From NCBI RefSeq assembly GCF_026745355.1, contig NC_079209.1, positions 40,181,678 to 40,245,677 of the forward strand: 64,000 nucleotides of DNA. Direction: 5' to 3'. A program made the position numbers and the translations under genes. Shown here piece by piece: positions 23,727 through 35,100 of the stretch. This DNA comes from Beta vulgaris subsp. vulgaris (taxonomy: Eukaryota; Streptophyta; Magnoliopsida; Caryophyllales; Amaranthaceae). The number at the start of each line of letters is the position of its first letter. The stretch's first letter is position 1. The notes under the pieces were generated by a model. It was given only the letters and a program-made list of their open reading frames with translations. It was not told where the DNA came from and searched no databases.

Positions 23727-24668
23727 TTGACTATTCTGTATGGATTTGGATTGGAGGTTGTTTAAAATAGGATTGGATATGGATTGGATGTTGGAATTGG
23801 GTTTGAGGTTGGATTTGAATTGGAGGTTGTAGGGTGGATAAATGGCTAATGATGTAAGTTGTTGTGCCTGGTTTACTGAGTTATTTGAGTCCCTCTCTGC
23901 TAAGTGACTTCAGTCCCTGTTTTGAGTAACTTGAGTTCTTTCTTCTTTTTTTTGTTAAAACTTATAATCCAGATGATGAAGGGACTCATGCTTTGGGCTT
24001 GAGGAGCAATAGATGATTTGCTCCTTATTGCTGTAAAACCAATAAGTTGAGGATTGAAATCATCCATTGCTTCCTCAATGAGCCATACAATAATTCCTGG
24101 TGGATTTATTAAAAAACACAAACACTTTAAACTTGTTGACATACAAAAATTAAACATAAACATAAATGCTTTTCTTTAATAATTGTTGCATCACTGCTTA
24201 TACAAACCAGTCCTTCAACATGTAGATAACACTTCAAAAATTAAAATAACCCCCCCCCCCCCCAAAAAAAAAATCTGGTTTGCTTAGAAGTGTTGCTGCA
24301 CCTTCTCCATAAGCTTATACAAAAGTGTTATTATACCTGTGTATTTTTCTTCTTATATACTTGTTATATACCAAACATTTGCTCCCCTTTCTTCTCCTTC
24401 ATACATAGCATCATTATGTGCTAAAAAATAGCTTCATCTTCTGCCCATTCTAGGCTTCTTGTGCATCTAAGTAGTCAAATGGTTCACCTACATTGATGAA
24501 CCTCTCGTTTAGATAACTAACTGCCTCATCTATCAGTGATTGCTCAACTTCCACATTGTCATGAAGTAATCACTGCTTGTCTAGCTTCCTTTTTCCATGG
24601 TGTGGGTTCTTATAATTATTCCCCCCTTTGCATTTAAGTATTTCTGCCATAACATATTGAAATTGCAA

Positions 24669-25758
24669 TCAAGTGTACTTCAATACTTCTGGGTTAAAGA
24701 AATCATAACAATCTTGCACTTTAAAAATCAAATCATCTAGATTATTAGGAAAAGACTGATATTGTAGTGCTTGAATTGCTCTAACAAATCCCAAGTCTAG
24801 CACATTTAAGTTAGGAGACTGGGGTGGTTAATTGATTAATTGAAGTTTGAATCCATTTTGAGTTGTTGATGCCTTAAATGCTGGGTCATTTGCATGAATG
24901 TGAGGTCTCGTATTGTCTTACAGTATGTAAATACCCTTTGACACACTTTCAGGCCAATTCCTCGTGATGGCAGGGATGATAGTATTGATTATCATGTCCC
25001 TCATAACTGCTAGGTTAACACTATCAATTGCTTTTGTCAACCAAGTTCCTGCCCCTTTTGCTCTTAGTTGAATATTTTGCTCTCACACACTCAACACAAG
25101 GGTAGATACCAAATCTCCCATCATGTATCCTCCTCCCTTCACAGTCCTTAATCGGTCTAGATATTGCACACATGAACATAACTTTAATCTTAAATCTCTT
25201 AGATTGACAACAACTATAAGGGTCATCTTCAGCAGGGAGCAAGTAAAACCTCCTCATGTCTAGACTCAAATAAAACCACTTTTCATCTGTGTGAACAACT
25301 TTATGCATGTCAACAAATTTTGGTGGTTGTGTCCTTGTTGCTGGTAATATGTGCTGCAGCACCCACTTCATTCTTTGAAGCTTGTGGTCATCTGTCAGTT
25401 TTGGGTGAGTGCTGCTTGTGTGATTTCTCAGCTTGTCCTGTTTGAGTAGTCTATACACAGTGGATGGTGTAACTTTAAGATAACCAGCAAATGTCCTAAT
25501 ACTTGTCCTTAGATGAAGTGGGACTGACTGAAGCCATTTTTCATCATAAACTTTGAGCTTCCTACCACATCTGCCTAATTTTTTGCTTCTCACATATTTG
25601 GCATGCCCACTTTCTCTCTGTTTTTTTTTTTTTTTGCATCTTTTCATATTCTATCTAATGTCATCCAACTTATGCCATACTTTCTTGCTAATTGTCTTTT
25701 TAAACCCCATGCAAGTTTACCTTTTGAATCTGAGGTAAGAAGCCCATCAACCAACATT
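24669..25758 (-). pseudogene. Mariner-type transposase, broken
   Basis: From about 25758 the minus strand encodes MLVDGLLTSDSKGKLAWG and LKRQLARKYGISW, then a stop (TGA near 25647) and a poly-lysine tract. The long open part (25024-25647) carries the DNA-binding region GRCGRKLKVYDEKWLQSVPL, TFAGYLKVTPSTVYRLL and the catalytic VHTDEKWFYLS with the first Asp. A frameshift near 25050 leads to TWLTKAIDSVNLAVMRDM. The second catalytic Asp is in DNTRPHIHANDPAF and the third in SPNLNVLDLGF; both are preceded by in-frame TAA codons. It ends at 24669. Spacing fits plant DD39D mariners. The product cannot be made intact. Confidence 0.9.
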
Positions 25759-26636
25759 CTCCTTTGTGTCTAAACTTAACATTTGTTTTTTTTTCTTCTC
25801 GAACTTACAATGTTTTATGTTTATGTATTTGGTTGGTGGTGGTGAACTTGCTGATTCTCTTGCTCTGCTTTATGCTACGTTGTTATGCCTCCTTCATCAT
25901 CATCTATGTAATGGTCATCATCACTATGATAATGCGCCCCCATTTCGTGCAGCATTAAGTTCTCCTCCATGCCTTCAATTTCCAGCAATGGTTGAAGGCC
26001 AAAGAACCCTGCCTCTCCCTCATCTGCTGACCCCATTTTGATTGTTGCCCAAGAGAATTTAAGGACTGGAGTTTGAAGTTTTTTGTGGAAAACTTCTGAC
26101 TGTAATTTTTTGGATGATTAATTTTAACATTAATGTGCACTGTGTGTAGTGAACTACTAGGTTTTCCCCTAAAAAAAAAACACTACTAGGTTTAATTAAT
26201 TAATTTGTAATGATACTAAACCATGGTGCTTGGCAACATTTTCTCTCTCTTCATTTTGTGAAATAAACCCTCATTTAATGTTGGGAGTTTATATAGAAGA
26301 GAGAGGTTGTAGATTATAAGCTTGAACAGATTTTAAGAATTAAAAATTTGAATTTTTTGCAAAATTTGAACTTTATGAAAAGATTGGAGGGAAAATCAAT
26401 TGGTGTCGAAAAAATTGGCTGGGTCAGATCTTCTCTCTCCTTAGCCGTGAAAAAATAAGGAGGGAACCAAGTTGTGGTCCCTCTTTTCTCTCTCCTCCCT
26501 TCCCTTAAACCCCCATGTGCAATGGTCCCCACTACGTTAATCCCCCACCCTTACTTTCTCTTAACACCTCATCAAAATTCTGCATAGGTAACCGGATTTT
26601 TCAAAAGTGTAACATGTAAAAAAAATGGAGGAAGTA

Positions 26637-28034
26637 ACAATATTTTTTTAAAATTATAGACTCTAAAAATGAGAAAATAACGTGGTTTAGAAAAGGGTGC
26701 ACCATGCTCTACATGCACTTAGGTACATATACTTATTTGCGCTTTTCATCTCCTTTCTCTCTCTTTTGCTTCCTCTATCGTGCAAATTAATCTATTTTGT
26801 AATTGCATTATTTGAATTGCAAATCATACCAAAGAAATAGTACTAGTTGCATATAATGATAAAACTAGACATGGAAGGATTATAAATTATAATTATACTC
26901 TGGGAATCTCTATTATGCATTTTTATTCATTTTCCTATTAATTCTAAAAGCTGGTAGTAACAAATTTCTTCCTAAAAAAATTTGGAACAATGGGCAAGCA
27001 ATTATGCTGTTAAGTTGAAAGTGGTGATTTTTTTTTTATACCAGTTCCTTTATTTTATTGAAAGGTGAGGTTCCTACATGTGTTAGTTTAATTTCATCTA
27101 ACGAACTAATAGCTTCCTATTAGATATACTATTTGAAAGTAATTTAAATTCATGAATTGGATCATTCTTTTTTTACAAGACAGTGATTGACAGAGAATGG
27201 CTTACGCTACTAGGTTTAGGAGATGTGGGCGGTTTACTCTCTTCTTGTGTTTCATCCTTTTTCCTCTACTAAATTAAACAAAATTAGGGTTACATGTTTC
27301 ACACGAAATCACAAATTAAGATTCACTGTGTCATGCAATGATAATGAAATATTGACAAGCTTTTCCTACGACCTGCATGAAATAGATTATCCTATTTTGT
27401 TCAATTTGTACGAAACAATATACTTGGCTTCTTATATATGGCACAAAATAGTACCTTCGATTTCATTCATGTAACACGAAATGGTAAATATCCAGAAAAA
27501 ATTAATCGATAAAGTTATATCTAATTCAAGTTCATATAGGCGAAAATTCATTAATTAATTGAAGATTAAATTCAATTTTAGTTAATTAATCTCTTGCAAT
27601 TTTATGTTTTTCTAAGTATGGGAGGAGGAGGGGAGATGATTATATTTAGAGAGAAGTTTTTGTTAAAAGGAATGTGAAAATAAGGAAGTGGAGAATTATG
27701 TTTAGTAAAGTGATGTTGCATTTAGTAACCCCGTAAAAAAAAGTTATTGTGGTTGCATGTAAACTCCTTGAAGTTCTTGCTTTGAAGTAAATTGAGCCAA
27801 GTGATTGGCTAGGAAATCTCACCATTAAACGGAATCATTAAGTGTAAGGATTCTCGGGATAGAAATCACAACCTTCAAAATGGAGGTTTTGGAGCTGAGT
27901 TTGGTCCAATTTTTTTTAGTTCGGTTATTTCAGTCATTTGCTTGATATCACTTGATTTTGTAAGAGACCGTCTACTTTTAAATTATAATTAGACTCTGTC
28001 TAAGCCAGTATTAAGAAGATAACATGCCATCTTT
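26637..28034. other. AT-rich intergenic DNA
   Basis: No gene or repeat boundary is supported. The open frame at 27223-27474 has no recognisable features. The segment just left of 28035 (GTAAGAGACCGTCTAC) resembles the GAGACCGTC phrase found at the ends of some plant MITEs. Confidence 0.35.
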
Positions 28035-28190
28035 TTTTAATATTGTGACCAATTTAATCTATTTAGGAACCAACTTAATTTATTTCGTAACCAGTTTAAT
28101 TTATTCAGTACTGATATTCTTTAACCCATTCAGTAACTAGTTTAATCCATTTAGTGACCAGATTAATCTGTTTCGTAAGACTACCGAGTT
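28035..28190. repeat. Minisatellite of 21-24 bp units
   Basis: Six or so imperfect units of the form TAACCAGTTTAATTTATTCAG (variants GACCAATTTAATCTATTTAG and GACCAGATTAATCTGTTTCG) lie head to tail. They stop just before the large tandem duplication. Confidence 0.75.
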
Positions 28191-28556
28191 ATTTTTTGAT
28201 ATTGTCTATTGTAGTTCGAGAATCAAGAAAACAAAGGAAAGAGAAGAGAAGGGATGACTAGAATAGTGTTGGGTTAGAGTGAAATCGAATGAGATTGTTA
28301 GAAAAATTCAGTATTAACTTCGTCTTATTTTATATTAAAATTAGACCACCTATTCTAAGAATTTCTGTATATATATATACTCAAATATTTATTTATCAAA
28401 TCAACTTCCACTATAAAAATAATAGAACTCTTCCCCCCCCCCCATTTTATCCATATTTGTATCAATATACTGACAAATTTATTATTTTATTGGGATCAAT
28501 ATCATAAGTCAACTACCTTCGCCTATTTCCATCACCACCAATCATGAAAAAGTATA

Positions 28557-28817
28557 TCTATACAAATATATTAAAAGGCGTGCAAAAGCAAGAAACGGTG
28601 CCACGTGGCGCTCTCCCTAGGGAGTTTTTTAGTTCATCTAATCCATGTACAATAAATTTTTTTTAGAAATTGCGTAGTATAAGGTTTGATCCCGAGACCT
28701 CAAGTACATATACTAAAGTCTTAACCACTAGACTAAATTGTATTTAGTGCTGTTATCATAAAGTATTATTATTGAAATTTTTTCTTACCCGGAGCATAGC
28801 GTGGGCCTAATAACTAG
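28557..28817 (+). mobile_element. Mini-Helitron, 261 bp (copy 1)
   Basis: The 5' end is TCTATACAAATATATTAAAA and the 3' end is TAATAACTAG, after a short potential stem (CCCGG...CGTGGG). It lies between A (28556) and T (28818) as Helitrons do, with no TSD. CCACGTGGC near the 5' end is also common in plant Helitrons. It is non-coding. Confidence 0.8.
28682..28734 (-). ncRNA. tRNA-derived (SINE-like) pol III promoter in Helitron copy 1
   Basis: On the minus strand a box A match, TAGTCTAGTGG (28724-28734), is followed about 33 bases later by a box B match, GATCAAACC (28682-28690). The spacing is tRNA-like but no cloverleaf can be drawn, so this looks like a SINE fragment rather than a tRNA gene. 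Confidence 0.5.
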
Positions 28818-29039
28818 TTCACCTTAAAATAGTGATCTTATTGTGAGACCAATGAACATTCTTTGAAATATGAGTTGGTTGACAATTGGTACTAATTTAT
28901 CAAATCAACTCAGAAATGTTCAATAGATTAATTTATAGTTCTAATTCAATAAAAATGACATTTCTACCCCTCTACTCTACATCAACCCAGTAGAATTGCC
29001 CTATTGGAAAGGATAGACATTACGATTTTTTCATCGTAT

Positions 29040-29885
29040 ATCTCTCACAATTTTTTTTTGCATCATATACCCCCACGTTTTAAAAAATAGATCAAGCTAC
29101 CCGTATGAGTAACAGACGCATATCACTGTTAGCCATTAGCCCCTACACCTCCTCTAACCCTAATTAACTAACTTAACCCTGAGCTAAATCCTAACCCTAA
29201 TCCCTAATCTAATACCCCTAACCACCCAACCATCACTCCACTCCACCCTTACCCCCATTGCCCCACCACCCCCACAGCCCCCTCCCCCACAACCCCCTCC
29301 CCTCCCCTTCCCCCGCAGTCCCGCAATCCCCCCAGCCCTTGCAGTCGCACAACCCCACCCCTCTCCTCCCCCGCAACCGTCGCACCCCTAAAACGAAAAA
29401 AAAACCGAAAAAGTTTGAACCTTTAAACTTCCAAAAGTCGAACTAAGCTTGGTGTCAGGGTTTTAGGTGTGCGACGATTGCGGGGGAAGGGGAGGGGGAG
29501 GGCGAGTTGCGAAATTGTAGAGGAAGGGGAGGGGGGGTTGCGTGACTGCAGGAGAAGAGTGAGGAGGGGGGCTTCGGGAGTGCTGGAGCATTGGGGGTAA
29601 GGGTTAATGGGTGGGGGTGGGGGTGAGGGAGGGGTGGTGGTTAGGGTTAGGGTTAGGGTATTAGATTAGGGGTTTAGGGTTAGGGTTTGCTTTAGGTTAG
29701 TTAATTAGGATTAGAGGGGGATTAATTAGGGGTTAATGACTAACGGAGTTAACGTTCATTAGTCATTAAAGGTAATTAGTGAATGTATTTTTTTAAAAGT
29801 AGGGAGTGTATCGTGAATTTCAAAAGTCAAAAGGGTATATGATGCAAAAAGAATTTGTCAAGAGTATAAGGTGCAAAAACTGTAG
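29040..29885. repeat. Foldback with C-rich left arm and G-rich right arm (copy 1)
   Basis: The left arm (about 29040-29420) runs from GCATCATATACCCCC through CTAACCCTAATTAACTAACTT into CCCCTCCCC tracts. The right arm (about 29460-29885) is its imperfect inverse, with GGGGAGGGGGAGGG, TTAGGGTTAGGG and AAGGGTATATGATGC. The hinge is near 29435. Telomere-like TTAGGG triplets occur at 29641-29658. Confidence 0.75.
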
Positions 29886-30332
29886 AAATTATATAGAGTG
29901 ATTATAATGCACGAATGAATTCGAGTCCCACACAACTTTGGGATATGAAATTCTAAAGAAAGTGAATTTTTTTATATTGTCTATTGTAGTTCGAGAATCA
30001 AGAAAACAAAGGAAAGAGAAAAGAAGGGATGACTAGAATAGTGTTGGGTTAGAGTGAAATCGAATGAGATTGTTAGAAAAATTCAGTATTAACTTCGTCT
30101 TATTTTATATTAAAATTAGACCACCTATTCTAAGAATTTCTGTATATATATATACTCAAATATTTATTTATCAAATCAACTTCCACTATAAAAATAATAG
30201 AACTCTCCCCCTCCCCCCCATTTTATCCATATTTGTATCAATATACTGACAAATTTATTATTTTATTGGGATCAATATCATAAGTCAACTACCTTCACCT
30301 ATCTCCATCAACACCAATCATGAAAAAGTATA

Positions 30333-30587
30333 TCTATACAAATATATTAAAAGGCGTGCATAAGAAAGAAACGGTGCCACGTGGCGCTCTTCCTAGGGAG
30401 TTTTAGTTCATCTAATCCATGTACAATAAAAAAAATTAGAAATTGCGTAGTATAAGGTTTGATCCCGAGACCTCAAGTACATATACTAAAGTCTTAACCA
30501 CTAGACTAAATTGTATTTAGTGCTGTTATCATAAAGTATTATTGAAATTTTTTCTTACCCGGAACATAGCCTGAGCCTAATAACTAG
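30333..30587 (+). mobile_element. Mini-Helitron, 255 bp (copy 2)
   Basis: It has the same TCTATACAAATATATTAAAA start and CTAG end as copy 1, again between A and T. It was most likely duplicated along with the unit rather than inserted separately. Confidence 0.8.
30456..30508 (-). ncRNA. tRNA-derived (SINE-like) pol III promoter in Helitron copy 2
   Basis: Box A match TAGTCTAGTGG (30498-30508) and box B match GATCAAACC (30456-30464) on the minus strand, unchanged from copy 1. Confidence 0.5.
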
Positions 30588-30814
30588 TTCACCTTAAAAT
30601 AGTGATCTTATTGTGAGACCAATGAACATTCTTTGAAATATGAGTTGGTTGACAATTGGTACTGCTTTATCAAATCAACTCAGAAATCTTCAATAGATTA
30701 ATTTATAGTTCTAATTCAATAAAAATGACATTTCTACTCCTCTACTCTACATCAACCCAGTAGAATTGCCCTATTAGAAAGGATAGACATTACGATTTTT
30801 TCATCATATATCTC

Positions 30815-31625
30815 TGACAATTATACCCCCACATTTTAAAAAATAGATCAAGCTACCCATATGAGTAACAGACGTATATCACTATTAGCCATTAGCCCCT
30901 ACACCCCCTCTAACCCTAATTAACTAACTTAACCCTTAGCTAAATCCTAACCCTAATCCCTAATCTAATACCCCTAACCACCCAACCATCATCCCACTCC
31001 ACCCTTACCCCCATTGCCCCACTACCCCCACAGCCCCCTCGATCCCCCACAGCCCCATCCCCTCCCCTTCCCCCGCAGTCCTGCAATCCTCCCACCCCTT
31101 GCAGTCGCACAACCCCCACCCCTCTCCTCCCCCGCAACTGTCGCACCCCTAAAACGAAAAAAAAATCCGAAAAAGTTTACAACTGTCGAACTAAGCTTGG
31201 TGTCAGGGTTTCAGGTGTGCGACGGTTGCGGGGGAATAGGGGAGGGGGAGGACGAGTTGCGAAACTGTAGAGGAAGGGGAAGGGGTTGCATGACTACTGG
31301 AGAAGAGTGAGGAGGGGGCTTCGGGAGTGCTAGGGCATTGGGGGTAAAGGTTAAGGGGTGGGGGTGGGGGAGGGGTGGTGGTTAGGGTTAGGGTATTAGA
31401 TTAGGGCTTTAGGGTTAGGGTTTGGTTTAGGTTTAGGTTAGTTAATTAGGATTAGAGGGGGATTAGGGGTTAATGACTAACGGAGTTAACGTTCATTAGT
31501 CATTAAAGGTAATTAGTGAATGTATTTTTTTAAAAGTAGGGAGTATATCGTGAATTTCAAAAGTCGAAAGAGTATATGATGCAAAAAGAATTTGTCAAGA
31601 GTATATGGTGCAAAAACTGTAGAAA
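30815..31625. repeat. Foldback with C-rich and G-rich arms (copy 2)
   Basis: Same arrangement as copy 1: CTAACCCTAATTAACT and CCCC tracts on the left, GGGG tracts and GGTTAGGGTTAGGG on the right, hinge near 31185. The telomere-like run is one repeat shorter than in copy 1. Confidence 0.75.
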
Positions 31626-31703
31626 TTATATAGAGTTATTATAATACGCGAATGAATTCGAATGCCACACAACTTTGGGATATGAAATTCTAAAGAAAGT
31701 GAA

Positions 31704-32116
31704 CTAAAAATAGCCTAAATTAAAGAAGTCTAAATGCTCCCAAATAAGATCACACATAATATCATTCCAAAGGACCAAGAAAGCAAAAATTTTAAGGACC
31801 ATATTTACATTTAGCACAGTAAAACTTTTGCTTCCTTAAGCATCATCAACATTATCGCTTATACATTAAGATATTAGTACCCTTCCATTTCTAGAATCTC
31901 TTTTTCACACGCCAAAACTTTTGGACCTTTTGTTCTAGGTACCCAAAATTAACCATTACTTCACTCAAGTTTCACACTTCATTGTACTGTCTCACTCACT
32001 GGTCCTAGTCACCTAGTGTTGCTCCAACTATAAATTCAATACTTTCAACCTAAAGTGATCATTAAAAAAAATTAGTAAAACATTCCTTATATTGTTGTTT
32101 TTTTTATAATAAAAAA
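31704..32116 (+). promoter_or_regulatory. Upstream region and probable TATA box of the GH3 gene
   Basis: Between the tandem duplication and the ATG at 32117 is 413 bp of unique sequence. CTATAAATTC at 32028-32037 fits a TATA box about 85 bases before the ATG, which would give a leader of roughly 50 bases. I recognise no other regulatory element. Confidence 0.5.
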
Positions 32117-35100
32117 ATGAGAATCATACTCCATTTTTTACTCTTTTTCTTGACTTTTATTCTAACTCCCTACCCTACTCATCAATATGCATGTAACAAG
32201 AGAGAAGTTGATATAAACAATTTGTCTTTCTGTAACAAATCTTTACCTTATCATGATCGTGCCAAGGACTTAGTTTCCCGCCTTACCTTAGATGAAAAAG
32301 CTCGACAACTAGTAAACGCAGCTAGGGGTATCCCTAGGCTAGGTGTACCGGCCTACGAGTGGTGGTCGGAGGCCCTCCATGGGGTCTCCAACACCGGCCC
32401 TGGTGTACACTTCAATGCAACAGTACCTGGTGCCACAAGCTTCCCAGCAGTGATACTATCTGCTGCAAGCTTTAACACATCGTTGTGGTACATGATGGGT
32501 CAGGTAGTGTCCACTGAGGCACGAGCCATGTACAATGTAGGCCTTGCTGGGCTTACATATTGGAGCCCAAACGTAAACGTGTATAGGGATCCTAGGTGGG
32601 GTAGAGGCCAAGAGACTCCTGGGGAAGACCCTTTGGTTGTTAGCAAATATGGTGTCAATTATGTTAGAGGTCTACAGGAGGTTGGTAGTCATGGTAGTAA
32701 AGACATGCTTAAGGTTTCGAGTTGTTGTAAGCATTATACTGCTTATGATATCGATAATTGGAAAGGCGTTGATCGTTTCCATTTCGATGCAAAGGTATTT
32801 ATATTCGAAATAATTCAGATCAGACCAGATTAGTTCAGATAAGCAAAAGTTTAAATGTTGTATCACTTGTATGTGAATGTTTGTTGTTGCAGGTTAGTTT
32901 ACAGGACTTGGAGGATACATACCAGCCCCCATTTAAGAGTTGTGTTGAGAAGGGACACGTTAGTAGTGTGATGTGCTCATACAACAGAGTCAATGGAGTC
33001 CCAACCTGTGCTGATCCCAAGCTTCTGAAAGGAATTATCAGAGAAGAATGGGGTTTAAATGGGTTTGTGCTACTTTATTCCTTTTACTCCCTCCTTTCTT
33101 TCGATAAGTTGACATATATTGCATTTAGTTTTGGAATGTCCCAGAATGACAGTTGAACATTCCCTTTATAGTATATTTATTCTTAGGCTGGCCCCAGATT
33201 AGGAGGTTTGTCCTAGTTTGATTTTCTGTATCCAAAAAAAAAAATGGTATGTTTTTTCTTCCCTATTATTCTAAATTGATAAAACTAATATAAACCCGGT
33301 GAACACTAGCTTAGTGTGTACCCGATCCATCTCACGTGAGTTGTAATGATTATAACTCCCAGTTCTTCTCGCGTTTAGTCTTCCACTCTTTCTTATCTCT
33401 CCTCTAATAAGTTCTCTCTCCTCTAATAACTTCAATTCTCTCTCCTCTCATAACTTCTTCTAACTTCGTTCTCTTATAACTTATGCATTTTCTCTCTCAT
33501 AAATTAATTTCCTCATTTTCTCTTTGTTCAATTTCGTACTATGTCTTTCAATTTTTTCATTCATTTTATATAATTTTGAAATAATATAGTGTATTTTGAA
33601 ATGATGTAGTATATTTTGACATGATAGTGTTCTGCTGAGTTTTTTGGCGTGTGTTTTGCATGATATAGTGCATATTGATATGATATAGTGTATATTGAAA
33701 TGCTATAGTGTGTTTTGACATGATAGCTAGTGTTTTGTTGTGTTCTTTTGGCATGATAGTGTTGCATGATATAGTGTATATGGATATGATATAGTGCGTT
33801 TTCACATGATATATTGTGTTTTGACATGATATAGTGTATTTTGAAATGATATAGTGTTTAGCTGTGTTTTTTTTTTTGGCATGATAGTGTTCATGATATA
33901 GTGTATATATATGGACATGATATAGTGTGTTTTGACATGATATAATGTATGTTTAGTCTGAACAATTGAAGCGAGTGAGTAGTTTGTAGCGGGTCACGTG
34001 CCTGAGTCTGGTATATGGTAATTTTAATGTGAACCGGGTCCATGCAAGTCTGATTGATTCTAAATTAGTGGGGCCACATACTAAATTATTGTTCTCTCTA
34101 CTTATTATTATCTTAAATTTTAGGGCAAAATTTTGTTTTTTAAAGGGATGGGGCAAAACTTTGCGAGTGCGAATTAAATAACATATATAGAACTTATGTA
34201 TTTCTTTGCTTTTAATTTGTTTGAATGCTCACTACTTTTTTTTTTCTTCTTTTGACGAGAAAATGCTTCTAACTTTAGTAATTGATAATAAATAATGGCA
34301 ATGATAATGAATTCATATGAAAATTTGTAAGAAAGTCTCATGCTAAATATGAAACTCTATCTCCAATTATGCATGGTTGGTAATTAGTCTAATTACTTAC
34401 AACATACGATATAAAAAACGGGGATAATAAAAAATCAACTCAAGATAAGTTGACTTTTTTTATCGGAAAGTTGTAATGTAGTGTTTAGTAAAGAACATTT
34501 GTACTTATTCGATTTTTTCAAACATTTTTTTATTGTCGTTACCTACAATATACTTTTTTTTTATTTTATTTCGTCCTATACAAAACAATCCCAAAATTTA
34601 CTATAAACTTAATATCATTGCATATTAAGGTCTATCGAAAGTTAGAGTATGTCTTTTTTTACTCTTGCGGCTAACTCCTTACAGCATGGACATGCATCAT
34701 TGTTAACATACTGACAGCATACAGACTACAGAGGATTGTTAACTAAAGCTATGATACATAATTACATATGGAACTCAATAGATACATTAGTATGTTACCG
34801 TTTTTTTCATAGACTCATAAAATTTTGGCTGTTAATATTTCCAATTTTCAAAGATTTTACTTCTTATTCATTTCCTCCTCGCTATCTAAACAGTTATGTG
34901 GTCACTGATTGTGATTCCATCCAAGTCTACTATGAATCTATCAAATACACATCTACACCAGAGGAAGCAGTAGCCCTTGCACTAAAAGCAGGTATAGATT
35001 GCACTCATCTGATATTAATGTAACTTCAAAGGTATTTTTGCCTACTTCTATTTAATCTCATAATTCACATATATATATATATGATTCATCATGATGCAGG

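Larger units (their letters stand above)
21852..26634. mobile_element. Mariner-like element (plant MLE), 4783 bp, defective
   Basis: Terminal inverted repeats of about 30 bp are visible: CTTCCTCCGTTTTTTTTACA plus TGTTACACTTT at the left, and AAAAGTGTAACATGT through AATGGAGGAAG at the right. Both are flanked by TA (21850-21851 and 26635-26636). The minus strand encodes a broken mariner transposase (24669-25758). The rest includes gene-like plus-strand sequence (22456-23258) and a tandem repeat (23374-23726), which a simple MLE does not need. An 850-bp relative with the same ends is at 38202-43831. Confidence 0.92.
28199..29966. repeat. Large tandem duplication, copy 1
   Basis: The 1.77-kb unit starts ATATTGTCTATTGTAGTTCG and ends CTAAAGAAAGTGAA. 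It recurs almost base for base at 29974-31703 in the same orientation, with only about 7 T residues between. Each copy includes a mini-Helitron, a tRNA-like promoter pair and a C-rich/G-rich foldback. Confidence 0.93.
29974..31703. repeat. Large tandem duplication, copy 2
   Basis: This is the second copy of the 28199-29966 unit with point differences and small indels, for example loss of several bases in the foldback arms. It ends at the same GAAAGTGAA phrase as copy 1. Confidence 0.93.

Noticed and set aside
28035..28190. Possible CRISPR-like array
   Set aside because: The units are contiguous and degenerate without unique spacers, in a plant genome context; it is a minisatellite.
33561..33827. 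Histidine/tyrosine-rich minus-strand frames in the GH3 intron
   Set aside because: They are produced by the AT-rich 20-bp tandem repeat and lie within an intron supported by the gene model.
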